DNA from: Bacillus sp. 2205SS5-2
GTDB taxonomy: Bacteria > Bacillota > Bacilli > Bacillales > Bacillaceae_K
Direction of reading: 5' to 3'
Length of the DNA: 35,934 nt
Assembly (NCBI RefSeq): GCF_037024155.1
Contig: NZ_JAYKTS010000011.1
Coordinates: forward strand, 82,002 to 117,935
In this document: piece by piece, positions 8,150 through 16,631 of the stretch
Layout: every line of letters begins with the position of its first letter
Position numbering within the stretch: the stretch's first letter is position 1
Position numbers and translations under genes: made by a program
Notes under the pieces: model-generated
What the model was told of the DNA's origin: nothing
Database searches by the model: none
The model's input: the letters and a program-made list of their open reading frames with translations, nothing else

Positions 8150-8793
8150 AATAATCCAAGGGAGAAAAGAAGTAGATTCAAGCATTGTTTTAGAGAATTT
8201 ATCAAAAATTTTTAAAGATAGATGTATAAAGATCACAGTACACAGTGCTAGATACAATTAATTTAACAATAAGGAGAAATGAATTTACAGTTATTATCGG
8301 GCCACCCGGTTTAGGAAATTCCACTCTTTTAAGTTTAATTAGTACGCTAGTTTTACCTTCATTTGGACATATACAGTATGACGGTAAAAAGGTAGAAGTT
8401 ATAAGAGGATATAAACTAGCTGACTTCAGGTATAAAAATGTAACGGTATCAGTTTTCTCGAGAAGAGTTTCTTGGAATAAAAGAGAAAGAGCAATGGAGC
8501 TATTAAATGATGTTGGACTAGGTGACAAGACCTGACTCCCTACCTTCGCAACTTTCAGGGGGAGAGCAGCAAAGTGTAGCCATTGCAGGCCTTTGACTGG
8601 AGAGACGAATTGGTTATTCGCAGACGAACCAACTGGCAATTTAGATCCAAAAACTAGTAACGTTATAGTTTAGTTATTAAAGACTATCAAAAAAGACAGG
8701 AATTGTGGTGTATTAATGGTCACGCATGACTTAACAATTGCAAAACCGTCAGACATTACCATCAACATGACAGTAGAATTGTTTAGATCTTAG
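8150..8793 (+). pseudogene. Disrupted LolD/MacB-type ABC transporter ATPase
   Basis: Pieces of one ATPase lie in order across several frames: start region VLENLSKIFK (8187-8216), then after a frameshift near 8245 LDTINLTIRRNEFTVIIG with a damaged Walker A (GPPGLGNST, Lys replaced by Asn), a signature-like FRGGEQQSVAIA (8550s), Walker B with D-loop ADEPTGNLDPKTS (8620s) and the H-loop VMVTHDLTIAK (8710s). Several frameshifts and in-frame stops separate them. The fragment at 8245-8535 is only the Walker A part. The gene is clearly dead. Confidence 0.85.
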
Positions 8794-9045
8794 AGTGATA
8801 AATTTGGTGAAATATAGTATCTAGTCATTGTCAACAAAATTGGCTCACCATATACTTTTAATCGGGTGCGATTGTGGAGAAATACCTGTTAAATATGATC
8901 ATACTCTTATACAAAGACTCATTTCGCATACTCTGTTGCTGTAGCATACAAAAAAGTATGGAAACACTCTTTTCATTCATCATTTCGGGTTAAAAATGAT
9001 GCGAAATGATGCCCGAAGTCATTCTTCATCACGATTGGAGGGCAA

Positions 9046-9079
9046 ATTCGAAAAGACACAATCTTTGCGAAAACAGCCT
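9046..9079 (-). repeat. Dispersed repeat fragment (minus orientation)
   Basis: Reads, on the minus strand, AGGCTGTTTTCGCAAAGATT and on to TCGAAT: the left end of the dispersed repeat family described at 24339. Only this end is present. The rest of 8794-9346 holds nothing I can identify. Confidence 0.7.
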
Positions 9080-9346
9080 ATTCAAAACAAGAGCCTCAAT
9101 TGCTTGAGAAGAATTATTTTGATCAATTTTCTTAAAAATAGGTTCTTTTCTACGTTAGAATACTGACTTGGAAGATGTGTTTAGTCAAACGTTATTCTAA
9201 AAGAAGCATCCTTTGGGGCAAGAGTTGTTTTGTCTAATATCTTTTTCCCTTTTGGGTTAGCGCAACTTCAACGGACCATCTTTCTTCCACAGGTAAACGC
9301 ATATTAATTAAGGATATGTAGCAGCCATTGCCAAAAATCATAAAAA

Positions 9347-9383
9347 TTGACATCCAATGATTAGTACTATATAGTACTAATCA
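9347..9383 (+). promoter_or_regulatory. Promoter with palindromic TetR operator
   Basis: TTGACA (9347-9352), a 17-base spacer and TATAGT (9370-9375) form a near-consensus promoter. A perfect 22-bp palindrome (half-site ATTAGTACTAT, 9360-9381) covers the spacer and -10. A second copy of the motif lies before the next gene. The expected start of transcription (about 9382-9383) coincides with the regulator's ATG. Confidence 0.85.
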
Positions 9384-9952
9384 TGAATACAATTAAAACG
9401 AATAGACAACATGTAATAGAAATAGCAGCTAATTTGTTCTTTGTGAAGGGTTATCATCTAACAAGTATGGACGAAGTCGTCAGAGAGAGTCGTGTTTCAA
9501 AGTCAAATATCTATTATCATTTTAAGACCAAAGAAGAGCTTGCGATTGGGATTTTAAAGTGGAGAATTTCTTTTCTTGATCAATGTATTCAAGAGATTCA
9601 ATCTAATCAAGCATGGAATGTTCAAGAAAAAATCATGTATCTTTATCAACTGTTTAGAGATAAGAACGGTGAAGAGGGAGGTTGCCCATTAATCACGTTA
9701 TATTTACAAGCTTCTCAGCAGTCTAAACAAATCAAGAAAATAATTAGGGGATTTTTTAAAGATCTTTTCCTTAGCATTGAAAAAATCATCAATATTGGAA
9801 TTGGAAATAAAGAAATTAAGAAAGATCAGGAGGGTCATAAGTTGGCTAGTTTTATAGTTTCTTCACTAGAAGGTTCTTTACTTTTATCAGATATTACCTC
9901 TGATTCTCAACACCTAGATCATTCATTGGAAAATGTATTGAATACAATTTAA
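9383..9952 (+). CDS. TetR/AcrR-family regulator
   Basis: A 189-aa repressor with the TetR N-terminal HTH: IEIAANLFFVKGYHLTSMDEV, then a recognition helix in VSKSNIYYHFKTKEELAIGIL (residues 35-60). The C-terminal ligand domain resembles the YxaF/LmrA-type group (GCPLITLYLQ). No ribosome site precedes the ATG, which sits at the predicted transcription start, so translation is probably leaderless. The operator over its own promoter implies autorepression, and the same operator stands before the flavin oxidoreductase gene 53 bp downstream, its probable target. The inducer is likely a quinone or electrophile by analogy; this is inference. Confidence 0.88.
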   Translation: MNTIKTNRQHVIEIAANLFFVKGYHLTSMDEVVRESRVSKSNIYYHFKTKEELAIGILKWRISFLDQCIQEIQSNQAWNVQEKIMYLYQLFRDKNGEEGGCPLITLYLQASQQSKQIKKIIRGFFKDLFLSIEKIINIGIGNKEIKKDQEGHKLASFIVSSLEGSLLLSDITSDSQHLDHSLENVLNTI

Positions 9953-9968
9953 TTTTTTTTAAATAAAA

Positions 9969-9988
9969 TTAGTACTATTCAGTACTAA
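9969..9988 (+). promoter_or_regulatory. Second TetR operator
   Basis: TTAGTACTATTCAGTACTAA (9969-9988) repeats the palindrome at 9360-9381 with a central deviation. It lies just upstream of the AAGGAGA site of the oxidoreductase gene, so the regulator probably controls that gene directly. No clear -35 was found for a separate promoter. Confidence 0.75.
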
Positions 9989-10005
9989 AAAGGAGATGTT
10001 TTATT

Positions 10006-10599
10006 ATGAACCATTTAATTATCTACGCTCATCCAAATAATGAAAGCTTTTGTCATGCAATAAAGGAAATTACAGTGAATACCTTAACAAGTCTAGGGCA
10101 TGAAGTGAAAATTCGAGACCTATATGACATGAACTTCGATCCTGTTTTAAGTCCAGAAGATTTAACTTCATTTAAAAATGGGGGGTCTCTTCCTAGTGAT
10201 ATCCAAACCGAGCAAGAGCATGTGAAGTGGGCGGATGTGATGACGTTCATTTATCCAATCTGGTGGACTGGATTACCTGCGATAGCAAAAGGATACATTG
10301 ATCGCGTTTACTCGTATGGATTTGCCTATGCACCAGATGGAGAAGGGGGTTACAAGAAGCTTTTATCAGGTAAACGTGGGGTTATTATTAATACTCAAGG
10401 AAATGACGAAGATTATTATGAGAAAATCGGGATGAAGGATGCAATGTTACAAACATCTGATGAAGGGATCCTTAATTTTTGTGGAGTTGAAGTTGTAGAC
10501 CATTTGTTTTTTGGATCGGTCCCTTTTATAAATAATGAAAAAAGAAAAACAATGCTTGACCAAGTACAAGAAAATCTTATCAGATACTTTGAAAAATAA
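10006..10599 (+). CDS. NAD(P)H-dependent flavin oxidoreductase (flavodoxin-like fold)
   Basis: A 197-aa FMN/FAD-binding oxidoreductase of the NQO1/MdaB/KefF-YwrO group that reduces quinones or related electrophiles in the cytoplasm. Visible features are the N-terminal IIYAHPNNESF, the WADVMTFIYPIWWTGLPAIAKG stretch (residues 76-97, isoalloxazine pocket) and the DRVYSYGFAY loop (101-110). An AAGGAG site lies at the expected distance from the ATG. It forms a small regulon with the preceding TetR gene through shared operators. A terminator follows at 10677. Quinone detoxification is the likely role; the physiological substrate is not visible. Confidence 0.88.
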   Translation: MNHLIIYAHPNNESFCHAIKEITVNTLTSLGHEVKIRDLYDMNFDPVLSPEDLTSFKNGGSLPSDIQTEQEHVKWADVMTFIYPIWWTGLPAIAKGYIDRVYSYGFAYAPDGEGGYKKLLSGKRGVIINTQGNDEDYYEKIGMKDAMLQTSDEGILNFCGVEVVDHLFFGSVPFINNEKRKTMLDQVQENLIRYFEK

Positions 10600-10676
10600 A
10601 AGGTTAATGTTAAAAAAGGATGCTTTTAAACTGGCACCTATGTCAAGGACACTATAAAAAAAGAGGTTAAGCAGCT

Positions 10677-10716
10677 AAAAGATGATTCCTATATTGAATA
10701 GGGGTCATCTTTTTTA
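10677..10716 (+). terminator. Terminator-like hairpin after the oxidoreductase
   Basis: AAAAGATGA (10677-10685) pairs with TCATCTTTT, followed by T's. The preceding TGGCACCTATGTCAAGGACA (10631-10650) resembles the ends of IS3-family elements, so this may be an IS remnant. The rest of 10717-11190 shows no gene. Confidence 0.6.
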
Positions 10717-11190
10717 GATTCCATTGATAACGATAATTGTTTTATTCTATTCAGACTTAAAAAATGAAAATATTAATTTAGTAGTTTTTCCGGTAATTAA
10801 ATGAGAATAGTCGCATTCTCTAAAATTAATCTGCTCAGTTCTAAAGATATCCATTTCCCTTCTGTATTAAATCTACATTACATGATCATTCCACTAGCTC
10901 AAAATAAGTAATTGCTTAAAAACACAGTTGAAATAAAATGAACGAATAAAACGGATATAATACTAATGAAATGGTATTATTTGGGAGATTTAATCAAATA
11001 TTATTCCGAATTAACATCAAAACGACCGTGTCACAGCATTTATTGGGAAAAGGAAGGAATATTGACCTATATCCCTCTCATTTTTACCTCCTGCGAAGTT
11101 CTTAATTTTCAGATTTTATAATATCTTTACCCATTTCAACAATGAATCTAGTAAAGTTAAAGTGATTTAATGTTGATGAGGAGGAAGGTT

Positions 11191-12321
11191 ATGAAGGTTT
11201 ATGTAAAGCAATTGGTTGTAGTGATGCTCATTTTTGTATTCGCAGCAGGATCAGTTTTTCCTGGAGTGACAGAAGCGGCAGGAACAGGTTCGTGGAACTC
11301 CCCTTATACAGTATCCGAGGGAAGTGCCAATCAAACGGGTTCTAGTAAAACTGTCGAAGGTTATATTGTAGGGCAGCCGATATCTACTTCGTCTGTTATT
11401 ACAACAGGTTTTCCTAATGACTATGCGATTGCATTAGCGGATTCTGCTAGTGAAACGAATACGTCTAACATGATTTATGTGCAAGTCTCGACTGAATTTA
11501 GAAGCAGCTTTGGGTTGAAAACAAATCCAAGTTTACTAGGCAAAAAGTTAAAAGTAACAGGGTCTCTTACTGCCTACTTTTCTCATGAGGGGATAAAATC
11601 TTCTACTGCATTTGAAGTGACTTCCGTTACAACCTCCTATGGTCCTTATTATGCGGATTCCGAAGGGAAAACAGCCTCTGCACTAAAAACGGCGCTACAT
11701 AACATCATTGATGATCATACAGAATTATCCTATAACAATGTTTGGAGCGCGCTACGCGAAACAGACGAGGATCCTTTAAATGCCGCTAATGTGATTTTGC
11801 TTTATACGGGAAGATCGCAATCTAAGTACACAAATGGAGGGGGGATCAACGATTGGAATCGCGAGCATGTTTGGGCAAAGTCTCATGGTGACTTTGGGAC
11901 AAGCATGGGAGCTGGAACAGACCTTCATCACCTTCGCCCTACGGATGTTACTGTGAATTCTTCTCGTGGAAATAAGGATTTTGATTTTGGAGGGTCTCCT
12001 CATAGTGAAGCCCACGGAAACTATTATGATAGCGACTCCTGGGAGCCCCGAGATGAAGTAAAAGGGGACGTAGCGAGAATGTTATTTTACATGGCCGTAC
12101 GTTACGAAGGAGATAGTGGAGAAGTGGACTTAGAGCTAAATAATACAATCAATACTGGATCAGTTCCTTTTCATGGGAAATTAGCGGTATTGCTACAGTG
12201 GCATGAACAAGATCCTGTCGATGAGTTTGAAATTCGACGAAATAATATGATTTTTGAAGACTATCAAGGAAATAGAAATCCATTTATTGATCATCCGGAA
12301 TTTGCAGATTTAATCTGGTGA
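11191..12321 (+). CDS. Secreted endonuclease I family nuclease
   Basis: A 376-aa extracellular nuclease. The start at 11191 is chosen because GAGGAGGA lies just upstream; the longer start at 11170 would span that site. A Sec signal peptide (MKVYVKQ, hydrophobic core, cleavage around VTEA-A near residue 30) is followed by a beta-rich N-terminal domain (about 35-150; DUF6359-like, OB-type). The endonuclease I domain follows (about 160-376) with the catalytic signature DWNREHVWAKSHG (221-233, His226) and GTDLHHLRP (242-250). It resembles B. subtilis YurI/Bsn with an added N-terminal domain. It likely degrades extracellular DNA or RNA for nutrition or in biofilm. Monocistronic. Confidence 0.9.
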   Translation: MKVYVKQLVVVMLIFVFAAGSVFPGVTEAAGTGSWNSPYTVSEGSANQTGSSKTVEGYIVGQPISTSSVITTGFPNDYAIALADSASETNTSNMIYVQVSTEFRSSFGLKTNPSLLGKKLKVTGSLTAYFSHEGIKSSTAFEVTSVTTSYGPYYADSEGKTASALKTALHNIIDDHTELSYNNVWSALRETDEDPLNAANVILLYTGRSQSKYTNGGGINDWNREHVWAKSHGDFGTSMGAGTDLHHLRPTDVTVNSSRGNKDFDFGGSPHSEAHGNYYDSDSWEPRDEVKGDVARMLFYMAVRYEGDSGEVDLELNNTINTGSVPFHGKLAVLLQWHEQDPVDEFEIRRNNMIFEDYQGNRNPFIDHPEFADLIW

Positions 12322-12344
12322 TAGCTCTCAAAACTACTTTGTGG

Positions 12345-12406
12345 AAAGCTGTTTTTGCAAAGTTTGTTGCTTTTTGAACCAGTCTATAACTGGTGATATA
12401 GACTGG
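12345..12406 (+). repeat. Dispersed repeat fragment with hairpin
   Basis: AAAGCTGTTTTTGCAAAG and the following bases match the left end of the dispersed repeat family. It continues into a perfect 10-bp stem CCAGTCTATA (12379-12388) / TATAGACTGG (12397-12406) that may end the nuclease transcript. The copy at 15020 shares the same ACCAGTCT continuation. Confidence 0.65.
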
Positions 12407-12621
12407 TAAAAAAGGGCTAAAGTCTATTTTTATTTAAATCAATTTCAGGAAATATGTAACACGTTACTTCAAATTATTTTTGTTATCTTGATAGTTAGTC
12501 CGATTCGTAACTACCACTACTTCTAAAGGTTTGTCCAAATGCTTGGTGCAAATGTACGTAATAATAGACTCGCTAATTTGGTTATACTCGATGCATTTGA
12601 AAAAAAGTAGTATATTAAAAT

Positions 12622-12670
12622 AAACATGACGACTTCGGAAGGAAAGATTACTGTCGATTTCGTCATGTTT
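12622..12670. other. Long-range hairpin in gene-free stretch
   Basis: AAACATGACG (12622-12631) and CGTCATGTTT (12661-12670) are perfect complements 29 bases apart. No gene was seen in 12407-12753 on either strand. The function is unknown; no U-tract is present on the plus strand. Confidence 0.4.
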
Positions 12671-12753
12671 CTCCCGTTAATACTAGTTTAGAAAATTAAG
12701 GGCTTCACTATGAAGTTGGAGTATCGTTTTGTCCATGTCTAGGGGAGTGTTTT

Positions 12754-12948
12754 TTATTTTGTGATCAAATAGCCCCAAACGGGTAGTGCTATACATTCAA
12801 ATAAAATCAAAAATAGTAGTAAACTATCACTTTTTCCTGTTTCATAAAGGCCCTTTTTCTGAATGTTTTTGATGATAATTCCAATGACAACTAAAAGAAG
12901 TATGCCTAATATGATTTTGAATATAGTTAGTGTATGAATAGGTACCAC
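12754..12948 (-). CDS. Small two-helix membrane protein (hypothetical)
   Basis: A 64-aa ORF with two hydrophobic helices (about residues 7-27 IFKIILGILLLVVIGIIIKN and 43-62) separated by a short charged loop (KKGLYETGKSD), the pattern of a small integral membrane protein. A GAGG-type ribosome site lies five bases upstream of the GTG start. No family was recognised. It could be a chance ORF, but the clean hydropathy and ribosome site favour a real gene. Confidence 0.5.
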   Translation of the reverse strand: MVPIHTLTIFKIILGILLLVVIGIIIKNIQKKGLYETGKSDSLLLFLILFECIALPVWGYLITK

Positions 12949-13063
12949 CCTTTCCTCATTAGAGCGAATTCAAGTAGAAGTCTAGGTTGTTTTCAAAATA
13001 ATATAACGAACTGTTTATTTGCAGGGAGCAAGTTTCTAACGAAAGAACAGTCAATTATAAGCT

Positions 13064-13903
13064 TTACGTTTGAAACCATTCCCCGTTTAGAGCTGCGATA
13101 TATCGTTGAGCTGATTTTTGGATGATTTGATCTGCATCAGAGGGGATTTTTCCTTGAAAGGCATTATAGAGTTGAGAAAATGGTAGCGGTTTTACTTTAT
13201 GGGCTATTCTTTCGACCGTGCTACCTGGTAACGGAATAAGATTTGGGTAGCTATACATAAAGCTAACCCAGTTGTTATCAGCGACTACTTGAATAATATC
13301 ACCCGAAAGAAGAATGCCCATTTTCTCATCGCTCCTCACAAAGTGTAAGACGGCTCCTCCCTTAAAATGCCCCCCTAAACGGTGTAGTGTGATTCCTTTT
13401 GATAGTTTATTGGTTTCTCCACTCCAAAAAATGATTTGATCACTTGGTCGCTGAACCCATTGTTTATCATCCTCGTGTATGTAAATTGGACAGTTGAACG
13501 CTTCAGCCCATTCTACTTGGGTAGAATAATAATGAGGATGAGATAGAGCGATGGCATCGAGTCCTCCCTCTAATAAAAGGCGATGTTTTGTGTCTTGATC
13601 TAAATAGGAAAGGCAATCCCATAAGAGTCGAAATCCTTTTTCTTCTACTACGTATGCAGTTTGACCAATGCCAAAGCGAGGTTCAGTGGTTAGGCTAGTA
13701 AGGCCCTTTTGTTCACTTTGAAAGGAATTATTATACGTTTGGGATTCGAGCATATGTGTTAAAGTTGTCCACTTTTGGCCTTCAGGATTTACATACTGTC
13801 GTTCTTCACTACAGATGACGCAGTGACTGGGAAGTTGAGAAGAGGGTGGATATTGTGTGCCACAAGTTGTGCAAATATATTTCTCGATTTCGAAAACCTC
13901 CAA
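13064..13903 (-). CDS. MBL-fold hydrolase with N-terminal zinc ribbon
   Basis: A predicted metallo-beta-lactamase-fold protein of up to 279 aa. The N-terminus holds a zinc ribbon (ICTTCGTQYP, then HCVICSEERQYVN, residues about 9-40). The MBL domain follows, with the degenerate metal loop ALSHPHYYST (about 134-143) in place of HxHxDH, HRLGGHFKGGAVL (about 178-190) and LLSGDIIQVV (about 200-209). The same architecture occurs in Bacillus proteins of unknown substrate. The only standard start is a TTG at 13903 that overlaps the GGAGG site itself. With GGAGG at 13897-13901, correct spacing points to an ATC at 13886-13888, so the true start is uncertain. Confidence 0.78.
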   Translation of the reverse strand: MEVFEIEKYICTTCGTQYPPSSQLPSHCVICSEERQYVNPEGQKWTTLTHMLESQTYNNSFQSEQKGLTSLTTEPRFGIGQTAYVVEEKGFRLLWDCLSYLDQDTKHRLLLEGGLDAIALSHPHYYSTQVEWAEAFNCPIYIHEDDKQWVQRPSDQIIFWSGETNKLSKGITLHRLGGHFKGGAVLHFVRSDEKMGILLSGDIIQVVADNNWVSFMYSYPNLIPLPGSTVERIAHKVKPLPFSQLYNAFQGKIPSDADQIIQKSAQRYIAALNGEWFQT

Positions 13904-14097
13904 TTAATTCACGTTACCTTCATTATACATATTAATAGATATGGAAAGTAGTGTAAGATGTGGGGGAAAGAGTATTTTTTGAAATTGAGTGGAGATGAAG
14001 ACTAGATCTGTTTTTTATCTCATCTTATAGCGAATTAAGAGTTTGGATCAAGTGGAATGGATGGTGGGAAATTCAAAGGTGGTAGGGAGGAATAGTG

Positions 14098-14679
14098 ATG
14101 GATTCAAATGCAGAAGCCTTTTTTGAAACTAGTCGATTAGTCATAAGGAAATTTGAGGTAGAGGATATCGTAGCCTTTTATGCTTATCGAAGCAATCCAG
14201 TGATCGCAAAATATCAATCGTGGGAGAATTATCAATATGAACAAGCTGAAGAGTTTGTTAGGAATCAATTGAGTAACACCCCTGATGTCCCTGGCTCATG
14301 GTTTCAATATGCAATTGCTTTAAAAGAGAATAATCAATTGATTGGGGATATCGGTGTTCATACATTATTGAATGAACCGGTCATGGTCGAGTTTGGTTTT
14401 ACGCTTTCGCATGATTATCAGGGAAAGGGGTACGCAGTAGAAGCAGTGAAGGGTTTGTTTTACTATTTGTTCGGTACGTTAAACAAGCATAAAGTGAGCG
14501 CTTATACAGACGTAAGAAATGAACCGTCTATTCGTCTTTTGGAGAAATTACCGATGAGACGGGAAGGGCATCTGTTAGAAAATTTTTTGACCAAAGGCAA
14601 GTGGGTGGATGAGTATTTGTATGGTTTCTTAAAAAGCGAGTGGGAAAGTCAGCGGGACAGAAATGTTCCAGTGGATTGA
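14098..14679 (+). CDS. GNAT-family N-acetyltransferase (RimJ/RimL-like)
   Basis: A 193-aa acetyltransferase that moves acetyl from acetyl-CoA to an amine of a protein or small molecule. The ATG at 14098 is chosen because GGGAGG lies 7 bases upstream; the GTG at 14095 would be too close. The family pattern is clear: TSRLVIRKFEVEDIVAF (residues 11-27), the acetyl-CoA loop YQGKGYAVEAV (107-117), DVRNEPSIRLLEKL near 141-154 and the RREGHLLENF stretch. It is not in an operon; it ends at a strong terminator (14759-14800). The substrate is not visible. Confidence 0.88.
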   Translation: MDSNAEAFFETSRLVIRKFEVEDIVAFYAYRSNPVIAKYQSWENYQYEQAEEFVRNQLSNTPDVPGSWFQYAIALKENNQLIGDIGVHTLLNEPVMVEFGFTLSHDYQGKGYAVEAVKGLFYYLFGTLNKHKVSAYTDVRNEPSIRLLEKLPMRREGHLLENFLTKGKWVDEYLYGFLKSEWESQRDRNVPVD

Positions 14680-14758
14680 AGATAAGACAACGTCTATTAA
14701 CAGTCCTGCCCAAAAAACAGGTGATTTCAAGTGTGGTCGAATTTATCAAGAGTATAAA

Positions 14759-14800
14759 AATCACGATGGACGATTATTTTTCGTTCGTCGTGATTTTTTT
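14759..14800 (+). terminator. Rho-independent terminator of the GNAT gene
   Basis: AATCACGA (14759-14766) pairs with TCGTGATT (14788-14795), with inner pairs, and is followed by a T-run. Confidence 0.9.
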
Positions 14801-14910
14801 TGTAAGTTGAGGACATATGTCCTTTCCAAAATCCCTAGCGATATCATTTAATAAAGATAGGTTTTGTAAAGTTTGTGGTTCTTCGCATAAATACCTAAAT
14901 CTTGAATTAG

Positions 14911-14984
14911 AGACGCTTTGGGTCGTCTTTTCGTATCATCTCGAATGTTTTTCTGAAAATCATCTTTTTGCATTCAGTTATTCA
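14911..14984 (+). repeat. Imperfect repeat shared with 16632-16705
   Basis: The stretch around TTTGGGTCGTCTTTTCGTAT and its end CATTCAGTTATTCA matches 16632-16705. Both copies lie upstream of YdcZ-type transporter genes. Right-end-like CGAAAAGAGC of the dispersed repeat lies at 15004-15013. Confidence 0.6.
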
Positions 14985-15019
14985 TTTATCAGTAACAATT
15001 AAACGAAAAGAGCAATATA

Positions 15020-15085
15020 AAAGGTTGTTCGCACAAAGATTATGGCTTTACGAACCAGTCTGTAAACGGTGATATCCCTTTGTTT
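15020..15085 (+). repeat. Dispersed repeat fragment
   Basis: AAAGGTTGTTCGCACAAAGA and the following ATGGCTTTACGAACCAGTCT form a diverged left end of the dispersed repeat, closest to the copy at 12345. Confidence 0.55.
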
Positions 15086-15143
15086 CGGGGCATCTTGTCT
15101 TCAATTTTAGATGGAAATCAACGGAAAAATGGAGGTGGATAGA

Positions 15144-15569
15144 ATGAAAGGAAGTATATTTGCCTTTTTAGGCGGAGCATTTATTACGCTCCAAGGTGTA
15201 GCTAATGCACGGATTAGCCGTGAAATTGGAACGTGGCAGGCGGCAACGATCACTCAGCTAACTGGATTTCTGGTAGCGCTGTTCATTCTGCTCATGGTGA
15301 AAGAAAGACAATGGCAAAAACTAAAAAGCGTCAAACCATTATATTTGATGGGTGGTTCTTTTGCAGCTTTTGTTATTTTCGGAAATGTTACGGCCATTCA
15401 GCATATCGGTGTGACGCTTACAATAGCAGCTCTTCTCATAGCGCAGTTGATTTTAACATTTTTAATTGATAGTAATGGCTGGTTTGGTGTAAGAAAACAG
15501 CAGATGAAGCTACCCCAATTTATCGGGATCGGCATGATGATAGTAGGTGTGGTGATTCTACGCTTATAA
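15144..15569 (+). CDS. YdcZ-type DMT-superfamily membrane protein (first)
   Basis: A 141-aa membrane protein with four to five hydrophobic helices, of the half-size DMF/YdcZ (DUF606) group of the drug/metabolite transporter superfamily. The ATG at 15144 follows GGAGGTGG. Signatures are FAFLGGAFITLQGVANARIS near residue 6, then GTWQAATITQLTGF and the C-terminal QFIGIGMMIVGVVILRL. Small YdcZ proteins are often encoded in pairs and likely act as heterodimers; the partner gene is at 16777. A Crp/Fnr regulator lies between them. The transported compound is unknown. Confidence 0.85.
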   Translation: MKGSIFAFLGGAFITLQGVANARISREIGTWQAATITQLTGFLVALFILLMVKERQWQKLKSVKPLYLMGGSFAAFVIFGNVTAIQHIGVTLTIAALLIAQLILTFLIDSNGWFGVRKQQMKLPQFIGIGMMIVGVVILRL

Positions 15570-15614
15570 TAATAGGTTAGATTCAATTAAGGTATCGGCA
15601 GGAGGTGGATGAAA

Positions 15615-16316
15615 ATGGTGGAGCATAAGAAGAGTGAAGCGCAAATAACTCAGTATTTGCAGGAACATCAACTGGAGTCCGTATTTCATGAAGGATTAAG
15701 GTCTCATTTGGAAATGTATCATTTTGAGCAAGGTGAACTCATTTGTTCGCAAGGTGAATCTGCCCAATATTTGTACGTTCTTTTAAAAGGAAAGTTAAAA
15801 ATATATACAACTTCTGCAGAAGGGAAAACGCTGATCCTCTCTTTTAAAACGCCGCTTGAAGTGATTGGCGATATTGAATATGTTAGGGGAACCGACATCA
15901 TCAATACGGTGGAAGCGGTCTCGCCTGTTACGATGCTTAGAATTCATCATCGCTGGTTGAAAAAATACGGAGAAGATCATGCTCCTCTATTGCAATTTCT
16001 TTTGAACATTATTGCACAAAAATTCTACATTAAGTCCAATTCATTGAGCTTTAATTTACTTCATCCCGTTGATGTTCGACTGGCTAGTTATCTTTTATCT
16101 ATTTCGTTTGATGAATCAGATTCTCTCTTAAACGGACATCTTAGCACAGCAGATCTCAAGGATGTGGCCAACTTAATTGGAACGAGCTACCGCCACTTAA
16201 ATCGAGTCATCCAACAGCTTTGTAAGGCAGAATTAGTCGAGCGGAACGGTGGATTCATTGCGGTGAAGGATTGGCATGGATTAAGTACAATAGCTGGTCA
16301 AAATATATATGAATAA
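15615..16316 (+). CDS. Crp/Fnr-family transcriptional regulator (YeiL-like)
   Basis: A 233-aa regulator with an N-terminal cyclic-nucleotide-binding-type beta-barrel (about residues 15-130; FEQGELICSQGESAQYLYVL and LKGKLKIYTTSAEGKTLIL) and a C-terminal winged helix (about 170-225; DLKDVANLIGTSYRHLNRVI). No Fnr-type cysteine cluster is seen. The ATG at 15615 is preferred over 15609, since GGAGGT (15601-15606) is only two bases from the latter. It lies between two YdcZ-type transporter genes, as in many Bacillus genomes, and probably controls them. The effector is unknown. Confidence 0.88.
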   Translation: MVEHKKSEAQITQYLQEHQLESVFHEGLRSHLEMYHFEQGELICSQGESAQYLYVLLKGKLKIYTTSAEGKTLILSFKTPLEVIGDIEYVRGTDIINTVEAVSPVTMLRIHHRWLKKYGEDHAPLLQFLLNIIAQKFYIKSNSLSFNLLHPVDVRLASYLLSISFDESDSLLNGHLSTADLKDVANLIGTSYRHLNRVIQQLCKAELVERNGGFIAVKDWHGLSTIAGQNIYE

Positions 16317-16336
16317 ATGGAGATTTTTCTATTAGT

Positions 16337-16461
16337 GAAGCTGTTTTCGCAAGGCTCTTCTCATATATATTGTTACTATTGGCACAAAGAAAAAACAGGT
16401 AGTAAGGTTTTTTCGACTGATTTCTTATTATTAATCTAGAAATTGAGAATTTTTCATTAGG
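16337..16461 (-). repeat. Dispersed repeat, truncated copy
   Basis: From GGCTCTTCTCATATATATTG onward this is the reverse complement of the central and right part of the copy at 24339 (shared blocks GGCACAAAGAAAAAACAGGT and TTTTTTCGACTGATTT). It is abutted at 16462 by a second, differently oriented copy. Confidence 0.7.
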
Positions 16462-16626
16462 AAAGGCTGTTTTCGCAAAGATTGTGGCTTTTCGTATCAG
16501 TTAATCATCTGTGAAAGAGCTTTGTTACGGGCATCATTTCGTCTGTATTTGATAGAAATCAACAATGAATTGGAGGATTTAGTCAAAAATTAGATGAAAT
16601 AGCCACAATGTATACGAAAAGAGCCA
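16462..16626 (+). repeat. Dispersed repeat, second subfamily, both ends present
   Basis: It starts AAAGGCTGTTTTCGCAAAGA and ends GTATACGAAAAGAGCC. The two ends form an imperfect terminal inverted repeat of about 30 bp (GGCTnTTTTCG ... ATTGTGGCT). The centre differs from the 24339 type and matches the copy at 31086 (AATAGCC near the right end). Confidence 0.75.
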
Positions 16627-16631
16627 AATAG

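Noticed and set aside
8202-8639. 145-codon minus-strand open frame
   Set aside because: Antisense to the ABC ATPase pseudogene, whose plus-strand motifs are unmistakable.
10728-10752. Fur box near TTGATAACGATAATTG
   Set aside because: Only about 10 of 14 informative positions fit and no gene start is near.
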